Shown: positions 1 to 11,583, counted from the first letter of the stretch. The stretch: DNA of 64,000 nucleotides from Nephrocerus scutellatus (GCA_947095585.1 OX352762.1:89392749-89456748); one strand, 5' to 3'. Notes: a model not told the origin generated them from the sequence alone. Program-made: numbers and translations.

Positions 1-1600
1 AAATATAGTGGTTTAGGCGGGATGAGGCAACATAGAAGAGTTAAATATTATATAAGAGTCACAATGTATTTCACCCAATTGTTTCGTGCTAGTGCTTTAT
101 TACCAAACACTTGAATACCTGAAACCAAAATGAAATGATTGATGCTAGAAGTAGGCTCGCAAATTGTTATACATATTTGTTTTTTATTTTCTTTTTTATT
201 CATATAAATACAAAAAAGAAATAAAAGTCTTACGAAAGATACCTAGACATTTTCGCTATTTTAATTCAATCTATGTAATTTTACCCCAATGTTTCCCAGT
301 CTTCACTAGCTCACTCAAGTATGTTGTGTTAGCATAAACAACTTCCTTGATGCGTGCTGTTCGTGTTCATCGATAGAATCAAAATTTTCATTCAACAGGA
401 ATTGATGAAGTTTACGTTGTTTCGCAGACACGCTTGCTGTCGTCCAGGAGCCAACAATAAGCGCATCGTCTCGACACTATCAATAATGTTGTAGAGTTGT
501 CGCGGAACGCTGCATAAATGTTATCTTTGTCTTTGTGAAGTGTTCGATAGCTCCAACCATGTAGCCAATTCTAAGATTACCATCAGAAGGTGCGTTTGAA
601 GCTATCACTACCAATTGAATTTTAAGCCTAGATTTTCGTTTGCGTTTGCGACGAAACTCGTTGTGTTTTCCTGCATTGATTAGTGCTCGACATGGTGAAA
701 CAGTAGAGTGAATGTAGTTTGGATCCTATACTGTACCGTGGACATGGAGCTTTTGTATGTACGCACCAGTCTTTTTGAAATAAAATTTGTGTGTTTGGGT
801 GTGGTGTGAGTTAAAGGATGCACTGTGCCACTCGCTATACATGGTTTGGACACCGGTTTGTGTTTGTATTATAAATGGAAAACTCTTCACTTGAGACTAT
901 TCGGCGTTCAAATGTTGAGAACTTCTAAAAGAGGACTCCACATGGTGATTAAAATGCAAATTTGAATCGGAAATTGACAAAGTCATGTAGCAGCGGTTTG
1001 TCGCATTGGTTTGTTTGTACATCGGGAGTGTCGATTCGAATTTTGAAGATTTGAAAGTGGCTATAAAGTGTGTGCTTCCCGCAAAGGAGAAGGTGAGTAT
1101 GTTTTTTTTCCTGGACTAATAGGAACATTGCCTAACCTAAAGCAAATACAAGATCCCGAAACCTAACATAACATGAACAAAGCGTCAAAGCGCTTATATC
1201 TTTTGTAACAGAAGTTTGCTTGGAAAAACTCTAGCTCCTGGCTTCAAAATCGAAAACCCATCATCATAGTCATTCAACTGCGTTAATGGACCTTTTTTTA
1301 TCATTTCAATGTGTTATGTGGTCCAGATGAATTCAAAAGTTTTATCAAAGGAAAACCATTAAAATTAACATTTTATCAAATGGAGTGGTATTTGAACTAA
1401 ATTATCATCTCAATAGCACACTATTTGAGTTACGCATCTTGCGTGTCACAAACGAATATTGTGGAAGACAATTAGTGTTATGTATGGCTGTGTGACGCGC
1501 AAATTCATTTTATTAACATGCAAAATGTTAACATGTATTTTCTCATTAGTTTAGTGGAATTTTTTTATATTGTTCTTAATTATTATTATTAATATTTATT
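1..1600. other. No recognisable gene; AT-rich non-coding DNA
   Basis: No long open frame, no known protein motif and no clear repeat boundary is visible here on either strand. Short minus-strand frames around 400-720 are broken by stops and are not recognised. The segment may hold unannotated host exons or older repeats that cannot be identified by eye. Confidence 0.5.
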
Positions 1601-1779
1601 ATATTGACTTTATATACGTTTTTGGTTACAAGCGATTGAATACAAACTAGTTATCAATGAATGCTCATTAACAGTAACATGCAAATTTAGTATATGATAC
1701 AATTTAGACGGCAAGTGATTATACCAAACGTTGTTTAAGTTCCACTTCCACTTATATGAAAAGCTGCTTTTCAGTGCGT

Positions 1780-3840
1780 TTGCTATCAGAGTACCAGAAG
1801 AATGTTGCATTTGAAAACGGTACGCCTCTCCACATAGTCTGTGGCTGGCATCCTCATATTTTCTTAATTTCTTTGGGTGTCCTTTCAGTCCACAATGTCC
1901 TCTTAGGAACCCCATAATTATTCTTAAGTTACTTCTGCTTAGTCCCAATATCAAGCGAGCTACCCAATATTGCTTTTGCTTTGAATTATCTGCAAAAACT
2001 AATCAGGTACCATTTAGGGTTGGCGGACCAACCATTGGAATTTTATATTTCTTGGTGAAAACGACTAGTTCTGTCTTTCTCGGGCTTACACCCATACCGC
2101 TTTTATTTGCTTATTCTTCAACGATTGAGAACCCATTTTTCATAATCGTTTCTCTGAGACTAACACTTTTATCCATTCCCTTCCAGTTTCAACAGTAATC
2201 CATTGCTCACTATGTTCCATAGGAGAGGGATAATACAACTCCTTGTGGTGTTCCCATTAACTCCCGCCTTTTCATTATGTAGCCCACCAGTTCTGCGCTA
2301 ATAATCCTGATTAAGAGCATATGATTGATAATCTTGCTTACAGGGTAGTCCATCTCGACAGTCGTTCACTAACCTCTGTTTTTGCGTTATTGAACGCATC
2401 CTCAATATCTAGAAATGCTACCAGTGTATTCTCTTGGGAGTACATAGATTTTTCAATTGTGCTTTCTAATGTACGGCGGTATCCACGGACTTTTTCTTGC
2501 AGTAAGCATACTGAGACTTTGCTTAACTACTAGGTTTAAATTTAGCCCGTATGTGTATATATAACAGCCTTTACAGTATTGTTAGGAGAAAGGATGATAG
2601 GGTAGTCTTACGTCTTTGGGTGGCCATGTGAAGTTTTTCCCGCTTTCGGGATACAAACTACCTTGACTTCCTTCTATTTCCTAGGAATGAAGGTCAGCTT
2701 TAAGCACCCTGTGAAAAATTCTTCTACCTAAAAGAGAATACTCTCCGAGTTAGTCTGAATTCTCACAGGGATTATTCCGTCTATACCGGCCAATTTATAG
2801 GGTTTAAAGTCGCCTATTGCCCACTGGATTCGATTTTAGTTCATCCTTTTTAAAAACCTAGTGGTGTTCTTGATAATGGTTTTTACTGTTGAGTCACTTC
2901 ACTGAATTAAATTAGAAAAGTAAGTCTCAGTGAGTAGCTCCATGAACTATCCAATTTTACCAAGAGTGGTTTTTGTTGTAGAGAGAATCTTTCTTATACG
3001 AGACGTCTCTGAGGTTCAATCCATTTTATCACAGAAGAGCCTCCAAGACTTCCTTTGTGCCCTACTTAGTTTTATTTTACTAAATACTTTTCTACCTGCA
3101 TTTTGATAGGTCCCTAATTCTGCGGACCACCAAGTTGGTTTGTTTACCCCTTGGATTTGTCACAGAGCATGCAGCGTTAAAGGAGCGTTTCATGGCGTTT
3201 GTTACTGTGTCTACAATGTTATTTCTTCTCTATAATGACTGGTGCCTTTGGAGCCCCAGTAGTACCTTTCCTAACATATATTCCCCATTTAACTCTTTTC
3301 TTATTTATAAAGGCATCAGGATAGGCAGTTTTAAAGTTTGAAGATTAAATAACGATGGTTTGAGAATAAGAGTTCCTCTTCAACTCTCCATTATCTTACC
3401 AATAGATCTCAATAGAGTCGACGATTTACGATTTACGTCAGTGCTGCTCCATACTGTGTGATGAGCGTTTGCATCACACCCTAAAACTGCACCAATTGTC
3501 TTTTCTCTACCTCCCAGTATTTCTGGCGAGGTTTGTTTTTCCCGTTCCATATATGTAGAAACCAGCCAGGATTTTTCGCTAGCGATTTCAATGCTGGCAG
3601 CAGTTATATCACCATCACTATACTTTGATAACTTTGAAAATATTCAGGTTTCTTTTAGCCGGAATAGACCAGAAAAAAGGTCTATTCTTTTGTGACTTAC
3701 TTGAGAATAGGATTTTATACCCTTTTAGTCTGAGTCCACAGATCTTAGCTCCATTTATCCATAACTCTTGGTTTAGTACGAGATCTTCCCCAGTTTTCGC
3801 CAATGTAAGAAGAAGAGTAGCCGAATCAGTTTAAGTGTGG
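1780..3840 (-). pseudogene. Degenerate R1-like non-LTR retrotransposon (LINE) ORF2
   Basis: Read on the minus strand, this holds scattered pieces of a LINE endonuclease/reverse transcriptase in the expected order. Near 3830-3430 there are endonuclease-like residues (LLTLAKTGEDLVLNQELW, then a stretch about a growing list of frame breaks). Near 3130 is PWWSAELG-like sequence, near 2660 CIPKAGKTSHGHPKD, near 2400 LDIEDAFNNA, near 2260 GTPQGVVLSPLLWNIV, near 2100 GMGVSPRKTELVVF, and near 1950-1840 LGLSRSNLRIIMGFLRGHCG followed by YEDASHRLCGE. This order and wording are typical of the R1/I group of arthropod LINEs. Several frameshifts and stops break the frame. The RT domain's catalytic YADD stretch is not seen, and the join near 1960-1990 looks deleted. 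It is a dead relic; the clade assignment is from motif resemblance only. Confidence 0.8.
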
Positions 3841-5785
3841 TGAAGGTTGATTTGAATTATGCTAAGCATCATTCGTCTTACCTCCGTCCAGATTTGGCAT
3901 TTACGCTACTTCTGTCTTCGGGGATCCGCCGGCCTATTCCGTCTCGTTTCCCGTGGACTCTATCACTGTCTTATTGCTAGCAATTTTTCCATGGAAATTA
4001 CTGCAATGCCTATCGTGGTGGCCTCTTCTATGGTAAGCATTACAATATTTCCCTACTCGTGGTGTGTGATGTTCTCAGCATACCTCAAGAACAGAAAGTC
4101 AGATTTCAAAAATTCTTTTCACTCAAATAGTTTTTGAAAAACTTGGAGAAATTTTCAGGATTGAGGTACCTGCCATACAAACTGACCCATAAGATTACTT
4201 CTTTTACTCTATCTGCTAACAGCGAGTTCTGATGTAATTTTTTTATCAATTGTGTATACTGCGCTTATTAATAGCGATAATTTGTTTGAAGTCTGTAGTT
4301 CTTCCTATATAAATTTATTAACAAACTTTGCTTTTAAAAGTGTTCTATTTATTCTTTTGATATTAAACCAATGTTTTGCAATTTTTAAATTCCCAGAATA
4401 CATTTTTTTATGTTATTAACACCTTAAATTATTTCTAACAAGCACCACCTTGAAGCGATTTCAACAAAGATGGCTTAGTGTTACAGCTATATGATAATTT
4501 ATAACAGAAAATTATAAATTGTTCTGATAACTTTGGGTTTAATAATCATTTTTGAAATATACTGGCACACATCCTCGTATCTTAATTAATAGGTATACAT
4601 TAAAATAAAAATATTAATCCCAACCAAGTCTGATGTTCAAAATATTTTGTGAAAATGCCAAGCCAATTTAACTGCTTTTATGAAAAATATATTTAGCTGA
4701 CATTTATCTGACATTAAAAAACTGCTTTCAGTTGGCTGAGGAAGTTGAATTCAATTACCCAGCAAAACACAAATTTAAAAGGCCACATAACAGTTATTCC
4801 CATGAGTCCACCAGTCAGGATGTTCATAAATGCAAAAAAAAAAGATCATTGATTTAAAAAAGCGGTATTTTTGGCAGGTAATAAAATACGAGTTAAAGAA
4901 CAATTATGAAAGAAATAAAACAATGAAGCTCTAAAAATCATATATAAAATTTCCTCAAAAATTATGAATTGGAAAAGTAAGCGCAGATACTCATACCAAA
5001 GATAATAAAATCCGTTATCCTATAAATCATTTTACATTATCTGTACTCACACCGTAGCCAAGAAATGTGTCCAATTTTATGGTTGTTTCTTTTTTGTGTT
5101 GTGTGTGTCTGTTCTAAAATCAACCACAACAGGAGTTTAATATTTTCACTTCAAAATGTCGTGTCTTAGGTCCAAATCCCAATTCTTATTTTAAAAATTG
5201 TTGTTATAACTAATATTTCCCTTGAGTGAATCATCATGGCGCATCGAACGCATCCAGTTGACGAAACAAAGAGGTTTTAATTTACATCGCTCGCTAGTGC
5301 TTAAAATTTATAAATCTCATACATAGGAATACAACCTTTGGTTTCAAGCTTTTTTTTCACTACAATAGTCAATAATATAGCGCTATATCTACTCCAATAC
5401 TCGTAGATATTGAAGATAAAATGATAATCTATTGGAGTGATAACTTTTGTAAAAATGAAATGAGGTTCCTAATAAAATATGTATATGTGATTACAATAAT
5501 TATGTTTGATCATCAAAACATTGGCTGCCTTGGCCAACATCTTCAATAGCTGGTAGGGTCCGCAATTGCTTCAATGCCATAGAAATCAATAAATGGTAGC
5601 CACTGTGATCAAAATTCAATTGGAAAATAAATGCCTGGCATACAACTCAGTGCTAAGTGTATTTGGTAGAAGCAATTTGCTTTGGATTATGAGTCGTAGC
5701 TGTATTTTCATACAAATTCTTAAAATTCGAAAGACATTTCTTGTAAATTTTTTGTCTATATCAAAAATAATTAATTTTATAGAAA
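3841..5785. other. AT-rich DNA without recognisable gene
   Basis: The first ~300 bases may still be the 5' part (ORF1 side) of the neighbouring LINE, but no cysteine knuckle could be read there. The rest is AT-rich, with short frames only and no motif recognised. Confidence 0.5.
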
Positions 5786-5830
5786 ACTAGTTGAATACCC
5801 GACGTTGCCGACCAGTCCCTACCCTAGACC
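5786..5830 (-). mobile_element. Helitron-like 3' terminus (minus strand)
   Basis: On the minus strand the sequence reads GGCAACGTCGGGTATTCAA and then CTAG at 5790-5787, followed by T. It resembles the better-preserved Helitron 3' end at 22633-22661 (short hairpin, about 5-9 bases, CTAG, T). The stem here is weakened by substitutions. The 5' end of this copy was not found, so only the terminus is annotated. Confidence 0.45.
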
Positions 5831-6179
5831 AATCTTTCCTCATCCCCATCAATCTCCCTCAACCACCTTATTGACTAAAAGTATTTTGTACGCACAAATT
5901 CTTAATATGAGCCAAATCAGACCATAAATACACATTTTTGTAACTATCTCGACTACAGCGCTTACTACCGGATCTAAAAAAAAAATAAATTTACCGAAGC
6001 ATCAAACGAACATAAGGTGTCAATATGGCTTCGATAACTTTTGTGGTTTCCGAGACAAGCGGGTACTAACAAGCAATCATTTTGATGCTATACAAGTGCC
6101 GGCGATCGAAGTGTTACTAAATCAAAAGACTGTAATTTCGTCATTTATCAATAATTTTATTTTCGTTTTTTTAGAGAAT

Positions 6180-6480
6180 GTTAAAAATATTTTCAATTTT
6201 ATGTAACTTTTGGCGCAGATGATATCGTCCAGTCTCTTAACGAAGGCATGGCATGATGCACGAACGTGACCTGTTGGTATTTTGGTCCATTCTCTACGAA
6301 AAACTCTCTTTAATGCATCCATACTTTCGTATATTTTTTTCGACACCTTGGCCTCCAAAATGGACCACATGGAGAAGCCCATTAGATTCAAGTCTAGTAA
6401 GTATGGACACCATTCTTGCGAAGAACTGAATTTTGGAATGTGATTTTGTAAAAATCGAGCTTTATATGATGGTGCTAAGT
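6180..6480 (-). pseudogene. Tc1/mariner transposase, C-terminal part
   Basis: Minus-strand translation gives NHIPKFSSSQEWCPYLLDLN, then LMGFSMWSILEAKVSKK, then a helical stretch ending in FVKRLDDIICAKSYI. This is the C-terminal block of Tc1/mariner transposases that starts with the (SPDLNPMDFSIW) box. The box is altered here (LLDLNLMGFSMW). It is the continuation of the N-terminal part at 11.8-12.3 kb, separated by the nested LTR elements. The copy at 46.9-47.1 kb is better preserved over the same stretch. Confidence 0.8.
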
Positions 6481-6647
6481 CCTATTTTTTGGATTCCCGA
6501 GGTAGCTGTTAGAGCTTCGGACAAACCAAAAGAAAAAAGCGACAATAGAGGGATTAATTCAATGCAGACAGAGCTGCTTTATTACACGAACTGAACTTCG
6601 GATTCAATTGCTATATACATATAGTGTTTCGTTTCTTATATAAATAC

Positions 6648-6847
6648 TGTGGCAACACTGTAAATAGAAAGAGACAAAAGGAGCTGCCGGTAGTGTAAGT
6701 AGTCTGATATCTTAAGTTTGTCATGGCTTTTAGTAGAAGAGTCAGTTCTTGTTTAGCACTAAACGAATCAACATCGAACTCAATATAATTGAAACGGAAA
6801 CAAAAAAGAATTGTGTGTTTTATTATTTGGTGCCATTGAGTCTTACA
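6648..6847 (+). repeat. 5' LTR of the gypsy element
   Basis: It starts TGTGGCAACA and ends TCTTACA (TG...CA ends). It matches 11533-11732 base for base at a constant offset of 4885. A TCAGT at 6742-6746 fits the arthropod initiator used by TATA-less LTR promoters. No clear TATA box or AATAAA is seen. Confidence 0.95.
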
Positions 6848-6850
6848 AAA

Positions 6851-6864
6851 TCAGAAGTGGGATT
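6851..6864 (+). promoter_or_regulatory. Primer-binding site complementary to tRNA-Leu
   Basis: TCAGAAGTGGGATT lies four bases after the LTR and is complementary to the acceptor/T-stem side of animal tRNA-Leu (the tRNA ends ...AATCCCACTTCTGACACCA). The first TGGTG expected for pairing with the CCA end is missing and replaced by AA-rich sequence, so pairing would start a few bases inside the tRNA. Confidence 0.7.
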
Positions 6865-6973
6865 AAAATCTATATCGCATTTTTTCTTTCTCAAAAAAAA
6901 AAATTGTGCAAAGTATTTTTGCGCTATTCTGCGTCAAATTAATAAAGATTTTTCATTCGCGAGTGAATTAAAA

Positions 6974-7070
6974 AACGAGTGTGTCGCCTAAAAAAAACGA
7001 GTGTCGCCTGAAAAAAAAACGAGTGTGTCGCCTGAAAAAAAAAACACGAGTGTCTCGCCTGAAAAATAAC
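6974..7070 (+). repeat. Leader tandem repeats of the gypsy element
   Basis: Four imperfect copies of an ~24-base unit, ACGAGTGTGTCGCCTG followed by a run of A, lie between the primer site and the Gag-Pol start. They differ mainly in A-run length and in a GT or CT deletion. They could be packaging or translation signals, or simple replication slippage. Confidence 0.85.
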
Positions 7071-7092
7071 AGTAAATACCAACACATAAGCA

Positions 7093-10000
7093 ATGGCAGA
7101 TACCGATGTGGAAAAATATAAAGCATATACTGCATTACAGCTGAAGACATGGCTTGCACAGTTGAATAAAAAAACCACTGGCAACAAGAGTGAACTTGTT
7201 TTGCGCTTGATGTCGATTCCAGACAAGGTACGCGGTAATTTTCCTGAAAGTCACTCAATGCAAGCAACGAAGCAGGCAGCCGCAGAAGATGATGAGGATG
7301 ACGATGACGACGAAGAAGAGTGCGAAGACAGTGTTACTGATGACCGAGCAAATGACAGAAATGATGAGAGAACCTTTGCAAATGATGACAATGATGGCAG
7401 ATCTGATGGAAGTAATAAAACTAATGAGAGAAATGAAGAGTGTAATAAAGAGAGACGCACTAAGGAGCGAAAACAATGGCTGTTGATGAAAAAAGAGTTG
7501 GACATTTTAAAAAAAGAGATTGAATTACAAGCTAGAGAAAATGAAATATTAAAGAAGGAAAATGAAATTTTAAAAAAAGCAAAGTTAAACGAAAATTCAA
7601 ATGGTAACGAATATATTAACAGTGGGGTTAAAGAGTTACTCCCCGATTTTTCTGGAGAATGTTTTTCACATTGGAAAATGCAATTTGAAAATCTTGTGTC
7701 TGCATATAACCTTGACGACAAAAATGCTCGTATCTTAATTTCTTGTCGTCTAAAGGGAAACGCTTTGAAGTGGTTTCACTCTAGGTCAGATCTCATGCAA
7801 GTTTCAACATCTCAACTGCTTAAAGAAATGGGAGACATGTTCGACATTAAAGAAAGTCGACTTACGATGAAAAGAGCATTCGAAAGTAGGAAGTGGATGT
7901 TAACTGAAAGTTTTCAACAGTATCTTCACGAGAAAACAATAATGGCCAACAAACTGTCTATGCAAGAAGACGAATTACTTGAAGGCCTTATTGAAGGTAT
8001 TCCCGACACTAATTTACGTTCACAGGCGCGAATGCAATGTTTCCGCAACCGACAACAACTGCTGGAAGCCTTCAATAAAATCGAACTGCCTAAATTGAAA
8101 CCAATCCCGTCAACATCGCGGAGAATGCTTACCACAGAGGAGCAGGGATCCAGATCCAGAACTTACAGATGCTTTAATTGCAATTCTTTGGGACATGTAG
8201 CTTCAGAGTGCCGTAAACCGAAACGACTACCAGGAGCTTGCCATGTTTGCGCCGAGTTTGGTCATTTGGCTGCCGAGTGCCCTAAGCGAAAGGCTGTTGT
8301 AGTACACAAGCTTGACAATGCAGATGAGCCGGATGATTATGTAAGAGATTTATTGTATAATTTCAAAATTGATGATATAGTATATTCATTATTATTAGGA
8401 ACCTTATTAGATACCGGCAGCCCTATAAGTATTGTTCGAGAGAGGTTTATTCCTAAAAATTTAATTTTGCCAACAAATGAAAAAACTAATATTTGTGGAA
8501 TTAATAAAAGTCCTTTAAAGATAATTGGTCTTGTTAAAAGTTGTATTATCTTTGATAAAGAAGAAATATATCTAAAAATGTATGTGGTAAAAAACAATAC
8601 GATGCAGTTTGCAGCTGTATTAGGTACAGACTTTTTAAAACTTGCTAATTTGAAGCTAGTTAAAAAAGAAAATAATACATTACAAATGAAAGACAAAAGA
8701 AAACATGAAAACGAATATTGTAACTTTAAAAACGATGATATTGAAGGAAAAGAATATGAAGTAGGGTTTGAAAATATTTACGAAAAAGAGTGTTATGACT
8801 TAATGAATATTAACTTAGAAACAAAAGAGAGTGGATCAGATTCGTTAGATATTAATATTAAAAACATATCTGTAGATTCAAAAAAAGAATTTTATGAAAT
8901 GTTTAAGAATTATATGTACTGTGAACGTCCTGCATTACCTGAGACCGAATATAAAATGAGGCTTAGATTGACAAACGAAAAGCCTTTCCATTGCCCTCCT
9001 AGAAGGTTATCTTATTTAGAGAAAGAAAAGGTACAGAATATTTTAGATGAGCTAATGAAAACAAAAGTTATTAGGCCAAGTAAGTCAGAATACGCATCTC
9101 CCATCGTTTTAGTAAAAAAGAAAACTGGTGATATTCGGCTGTGTGTCGATTATCGAACGTTAAATAAGATGACTCTGAAAGACAATTATCCGTTACCATT
9201 AATTGACGATTTAGTTGATAGATTAGCCAATAAAAATGTTTTTTCATTGTTAGACTTAAAGAGTGCATTTTATCATGTTAAAATGGATGAAGAATCAATC
9301 AAATATACATCATTCGTAACTCCGTTGGGGCAATATGAATTTTTAAGAATGCCATTTGGGCTAAGGAATGCTCCTTCAACATTCCAGCGCTTCATTAATG
9401 AAGTATTCGAAGATCTTATTCGAGAAGGGAAAATAGCAATTTATCTGGATGACATTATGGTGGCCACGGAATCGGTTGAGGAACATCTGAATATTCTAAA
9501 TGCCGTTTTTGAAAAGTTAATCAAAAACAATTTGGAAATTCGAAATGATAAGTGCCGATTTTTTGAATCAGAGATTCGGTACTTGGGGTACACGATTTCA
9601 AAATCTGGTATACGACCTGATGAAAAGGGTATTGAATCCGTAAAAAACTTTCCGACACCACAGTGTGTTAAGGAAGTGCATAGCTTTTTAGGTCTTTGTT
9701 CCTACTTTAGAAGATTTATTAAAGGATTTTCTTTGTTAGCCGAGCCTTTGTATAAATTGATTCGAAAGAACGCTAAGTTTAAATTTGAAGCGAATGAGGT
9801 CAAAACATTTGAAGTTTTAAAACAGAAATTGGTGGAATCGCCCATATTAGCTATCTACGATCCAAAAGACGAGACAGAACTTCACTGTGACGCTAGTTCG
9901 TTAGGATTCGGGGCAATTCTCTTGCAGAAGAAAAAGGATGAAAAATTCCATCCTGTATTTTACTTTTCCAAACGAACGACAGATTGTGAATCCAAATATC

Positions 10001-11583
10001 ATAGTTTTGAACTAGAGACACTCGCGATTATTTATGCACTCCAGCGGTTTAGAATATATTTACATGGTTTAAAATTCAAGATTGTTACGGATTGTAATTC
10101 TCTTACGCTTACGTTAAATAAAAAAGAAATAAATCCTAGGATCGCCAGATGGGCTCTCGATTTACAAAACTATGAATATGTTTTAGAACATAGGAATGGA
10201 AATAGGATGCAACACGTAGATGCACTCAGTCGGACGACTAATATATTAGTGTTAGAAGAAAATACTTTCGAACAAAACTTGTCGATTTGTCAAAACAAAG
10301 ATGATGATATAAAAAAGATTAGAGAACGATTACAACAAAAAGAAGACAGTTTATATGAAATGCGAAATGGTTTGATTTATAGGAAAGTAGGACAGAATAT
10401 TCTCTTTTACGTTCCAAAAAGTATGGAAAGGGGTGTACTAAATAAATATCATGATGAAATGGGGCATGTAGGAAGCGAAAAAGTATTGGATGCTTTGATG
10501 AAATCATATTGGTTTCCAAAAATGAGAAATAAAATCCGAGATTACATAACTAATTGCTTAAAGTGCATAGTATTCTCGTCAAAGGCTGGGAAACACGAAG
10601 GACTCTTGCACAATATACCAAAAGGGGATGAGCCTTTCGATACGATCCATGTAGATCATTTCGGCCCGGTATCCCTTAAGGAATCAAAGAAGAAATATAT
10701 TTTTTTAGTTATAGATGCCTTTTCGAAATTTACTAAGCTGTATGCAGTGCGCTCCACTGGTACTCATGAAGTTTTAGCCTGTTTAAAGACTTATTTCTGT
10801 GTATATAGTAGACCTAAAGTAATGGTTTCTGATAGAGGAAGTGCTTTTACCTCAAAAGCTTTCGAAGAGTTCTTGAAGGATAATAATGTACGGCATGTCA
10901 AGATTGCTACAGGTTCGCCTCAAGCTAACGGGCAGGTGGAACGCGTAAATAGAAGCTTGGCACCGATGCTAGCCAAAATGACGAGTGGTGGTACGGTGTT
11001 GACATTGGACAAGGTTTTGCCAAAAATCGAATTTGCAATGAACAATACCATTCACAAAAGTACGGGCACATGTGCAAGTCGATTGCTTTTCGGGGTTAAC
11101 CAAAGAGGAGTAGTGATTGACCCATTAAAAGAAAAATTAGAAGAAATTGATGACCATAAAGAAGTTAGGGATTTGGTGAACATACGAAAAGCTGCAGTAG
11201 GTCAAATTATAAAAAATCAAAATTATAATAAGCAATTAAAAGATCGAAATAGGGTTTGTAAAACATATATTGTAGGAGATTACGTCATGATAAAGAATTA
11301 TGTCAGTCAACCAGGGGTATGTAAAAAAATAATCCCAAAATTCAAAGGGCCGTATGAAGTAAATAAGGTTTTACCAAACGACCGATATTTACTGAAGGAT
11401 GTAGAGGGATTTCAACTAAGTCAGATACCTTATACAGGAATATGGGAGGTGGCAAATTTGAAACCCTATTTAGAAGTCAATTATAAGCGGTCTAAGGTCA
11501 ATCGGGACGATTTCATGTCAGGACGGCCGAATTGTGGCAACACTGTAAATAGAAAGAGACAAAAGGAGCTGCCGGTAGTGTAA
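7093..11583 (+). CDS. gag-pol: Gag-Pol polyprotein of Ty3/gypsy retrotransposon (single frame)
   Basis: 1496 codons without a break. The N-terminus (about residues 8-45) looks like a SAP DNA-binding motif (ALQLKTWLAQLNKKTTGNKS). It is followed by an acidic D/E run (67-80), a charged coiled-coil-like stretch (about 125-170), a Gag capsid region, and two CCHC knuckles at 360-373 and 383-396. The protease has D-T-G-S at 440-443. The reverse transcriptase has D721 and Y-L-D-D at 784-787. RNase H residues are D933, E975, D1000 and D1043. Integrase has the HHCC zinc finger (H1120, H1125, C1155, C1158) and the D1188/D1247/E1283 triad with 35-residue spacing. All catalytic residues are present. The frame has no Gag/Pol frameshift and ends at TAA 11581-11583, 51 bases inside the 3' LTR, so the last residues are LTR-encoded. 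ATG at 7093 follows the leader repeats and is the first in-frame start of the frame. Confidence 0.96.
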   Translation: MADTDVEKYKAYTALQLKTWLAQLNKKTTGNKSELVLRLMSIPDKVRGNFPESHSMQATKQAAAEDDEDDDDDEEECEDSVTDDRANDRNDERTFANDDNDGRSDGSNKTNERNEECNKERRTKERKQWLLMKKELDILKKEIELQARENEILKKENEILKKAKLNENSNGNEYINSGVKELLPDFSGECFSHWKMQFENLVSAYNLDDKNARILISCRLKGNALKWFHSRSDLMQVSTSQLLKEMGDMFDIKESRLTMKRAFESRKWMLTESFQQYLHEKTIMANKLSMQEDELLEGLIEGIPDTNLRSQARMQCFRNRQQLLEAFNKIELPKLKPIPSTSRRMLTTEEQGSRSRTYRCFNCNSLGHVASECRKPKRLPGACHVCAEFGHLAAECPKRKAVVVHKLDNADEPDDYVRDLLYNFKIDDIVYSLLLGTLLDTGSPISIVRERFIPKNLILPTNEKTNICGINKSPLKIIGLVKSCIIFDKEEIYLKMYVVKNNTMQFAAVLGTDFLKLANLKLVKKENNTLQMKDKRKHENEYCNFKNDDIEGKEYEVGFENIYEKECYDLMNINLETKESGSDSLDINIKNISVDSKKEFYEMFKNYMYCERPALPETEYKMRLRLTNEKPFHCPPRRLSYLEKEKVQNILDELMKTKVIRPSKSEYASPIVLVKKKTGDIRLCVDYRTLNKMTLKDNYPLPLIDDLVDRLANKNVFSLLDLKSAFYHVKMDEESIKYTSFVTPLGQYEFLRMPFGLRNAPSTFQRFINEVFEDLIREGKIAIYLDDIMVATESVEEHLNILNAVFEKLIKNNLEIRNDKCRFFESEIRYLGYTISKSGIRPDEKGIESVKNFPTPQCVKEVHSFLGLCSYFRRFIKGFSLLAEPLYKLIRKNAKFKFEANEVKTFEVLKQKLVESPILAIYDPKDETELHCDASSLGFGAILLQKKKDEKFHPVFYFSKRTTDCESKYHSFELETLAIIYALQRFRIYLHGLKFKIVTDCNSLTLTLNKKEINPRIARWALDLQNYEYVLEHRNGNRMQHVDALSRTTNILVLEENTFEQNLSICQNKDDDIKKIRERLQQKEDSLYEMRNGLIYRKVGQNILFYVPKSMERGVLNKYHDEMGHVGSEKVLDALMKSYWFPKMRNKIRDYITNCLKCIVFSSKAGKHEGLLHNIPKGDEPFDTIHVDHFGPVSLKESKKKYIFLVIDAFSKFTKLYAVRSTGTHEVLACLKTYFCVYSRPKVMVSDRGSAFTSKAFEEFLKDNNVRHVKIATGSPQANGQVERVNRSLAPMLAKMTSGGTVLTLDKVLPKIEFAMNNTIHKSTGTCASRLLFGVNQRGVVIDPLKEKLEEIDDHKEVRDLVNIRKAAVGQIIKNQNYNKQLKDRNRVCKTYIVGDYVMIKNYVSQPGVCKKIIPKFKGPYEVNKVLPNDRYLLKDVEGFQLSQIPYTGIWEVANLKPYLEVNYKRSKVNRDDFMSGRPNCGNTVNRKRQKELPVV

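Noticed and set aside
7251..7721. Serine-rich 156-codon minus-strand frame
   Set aside because: It is the antisense shadow of the acidic region and coiled coil of Gag.
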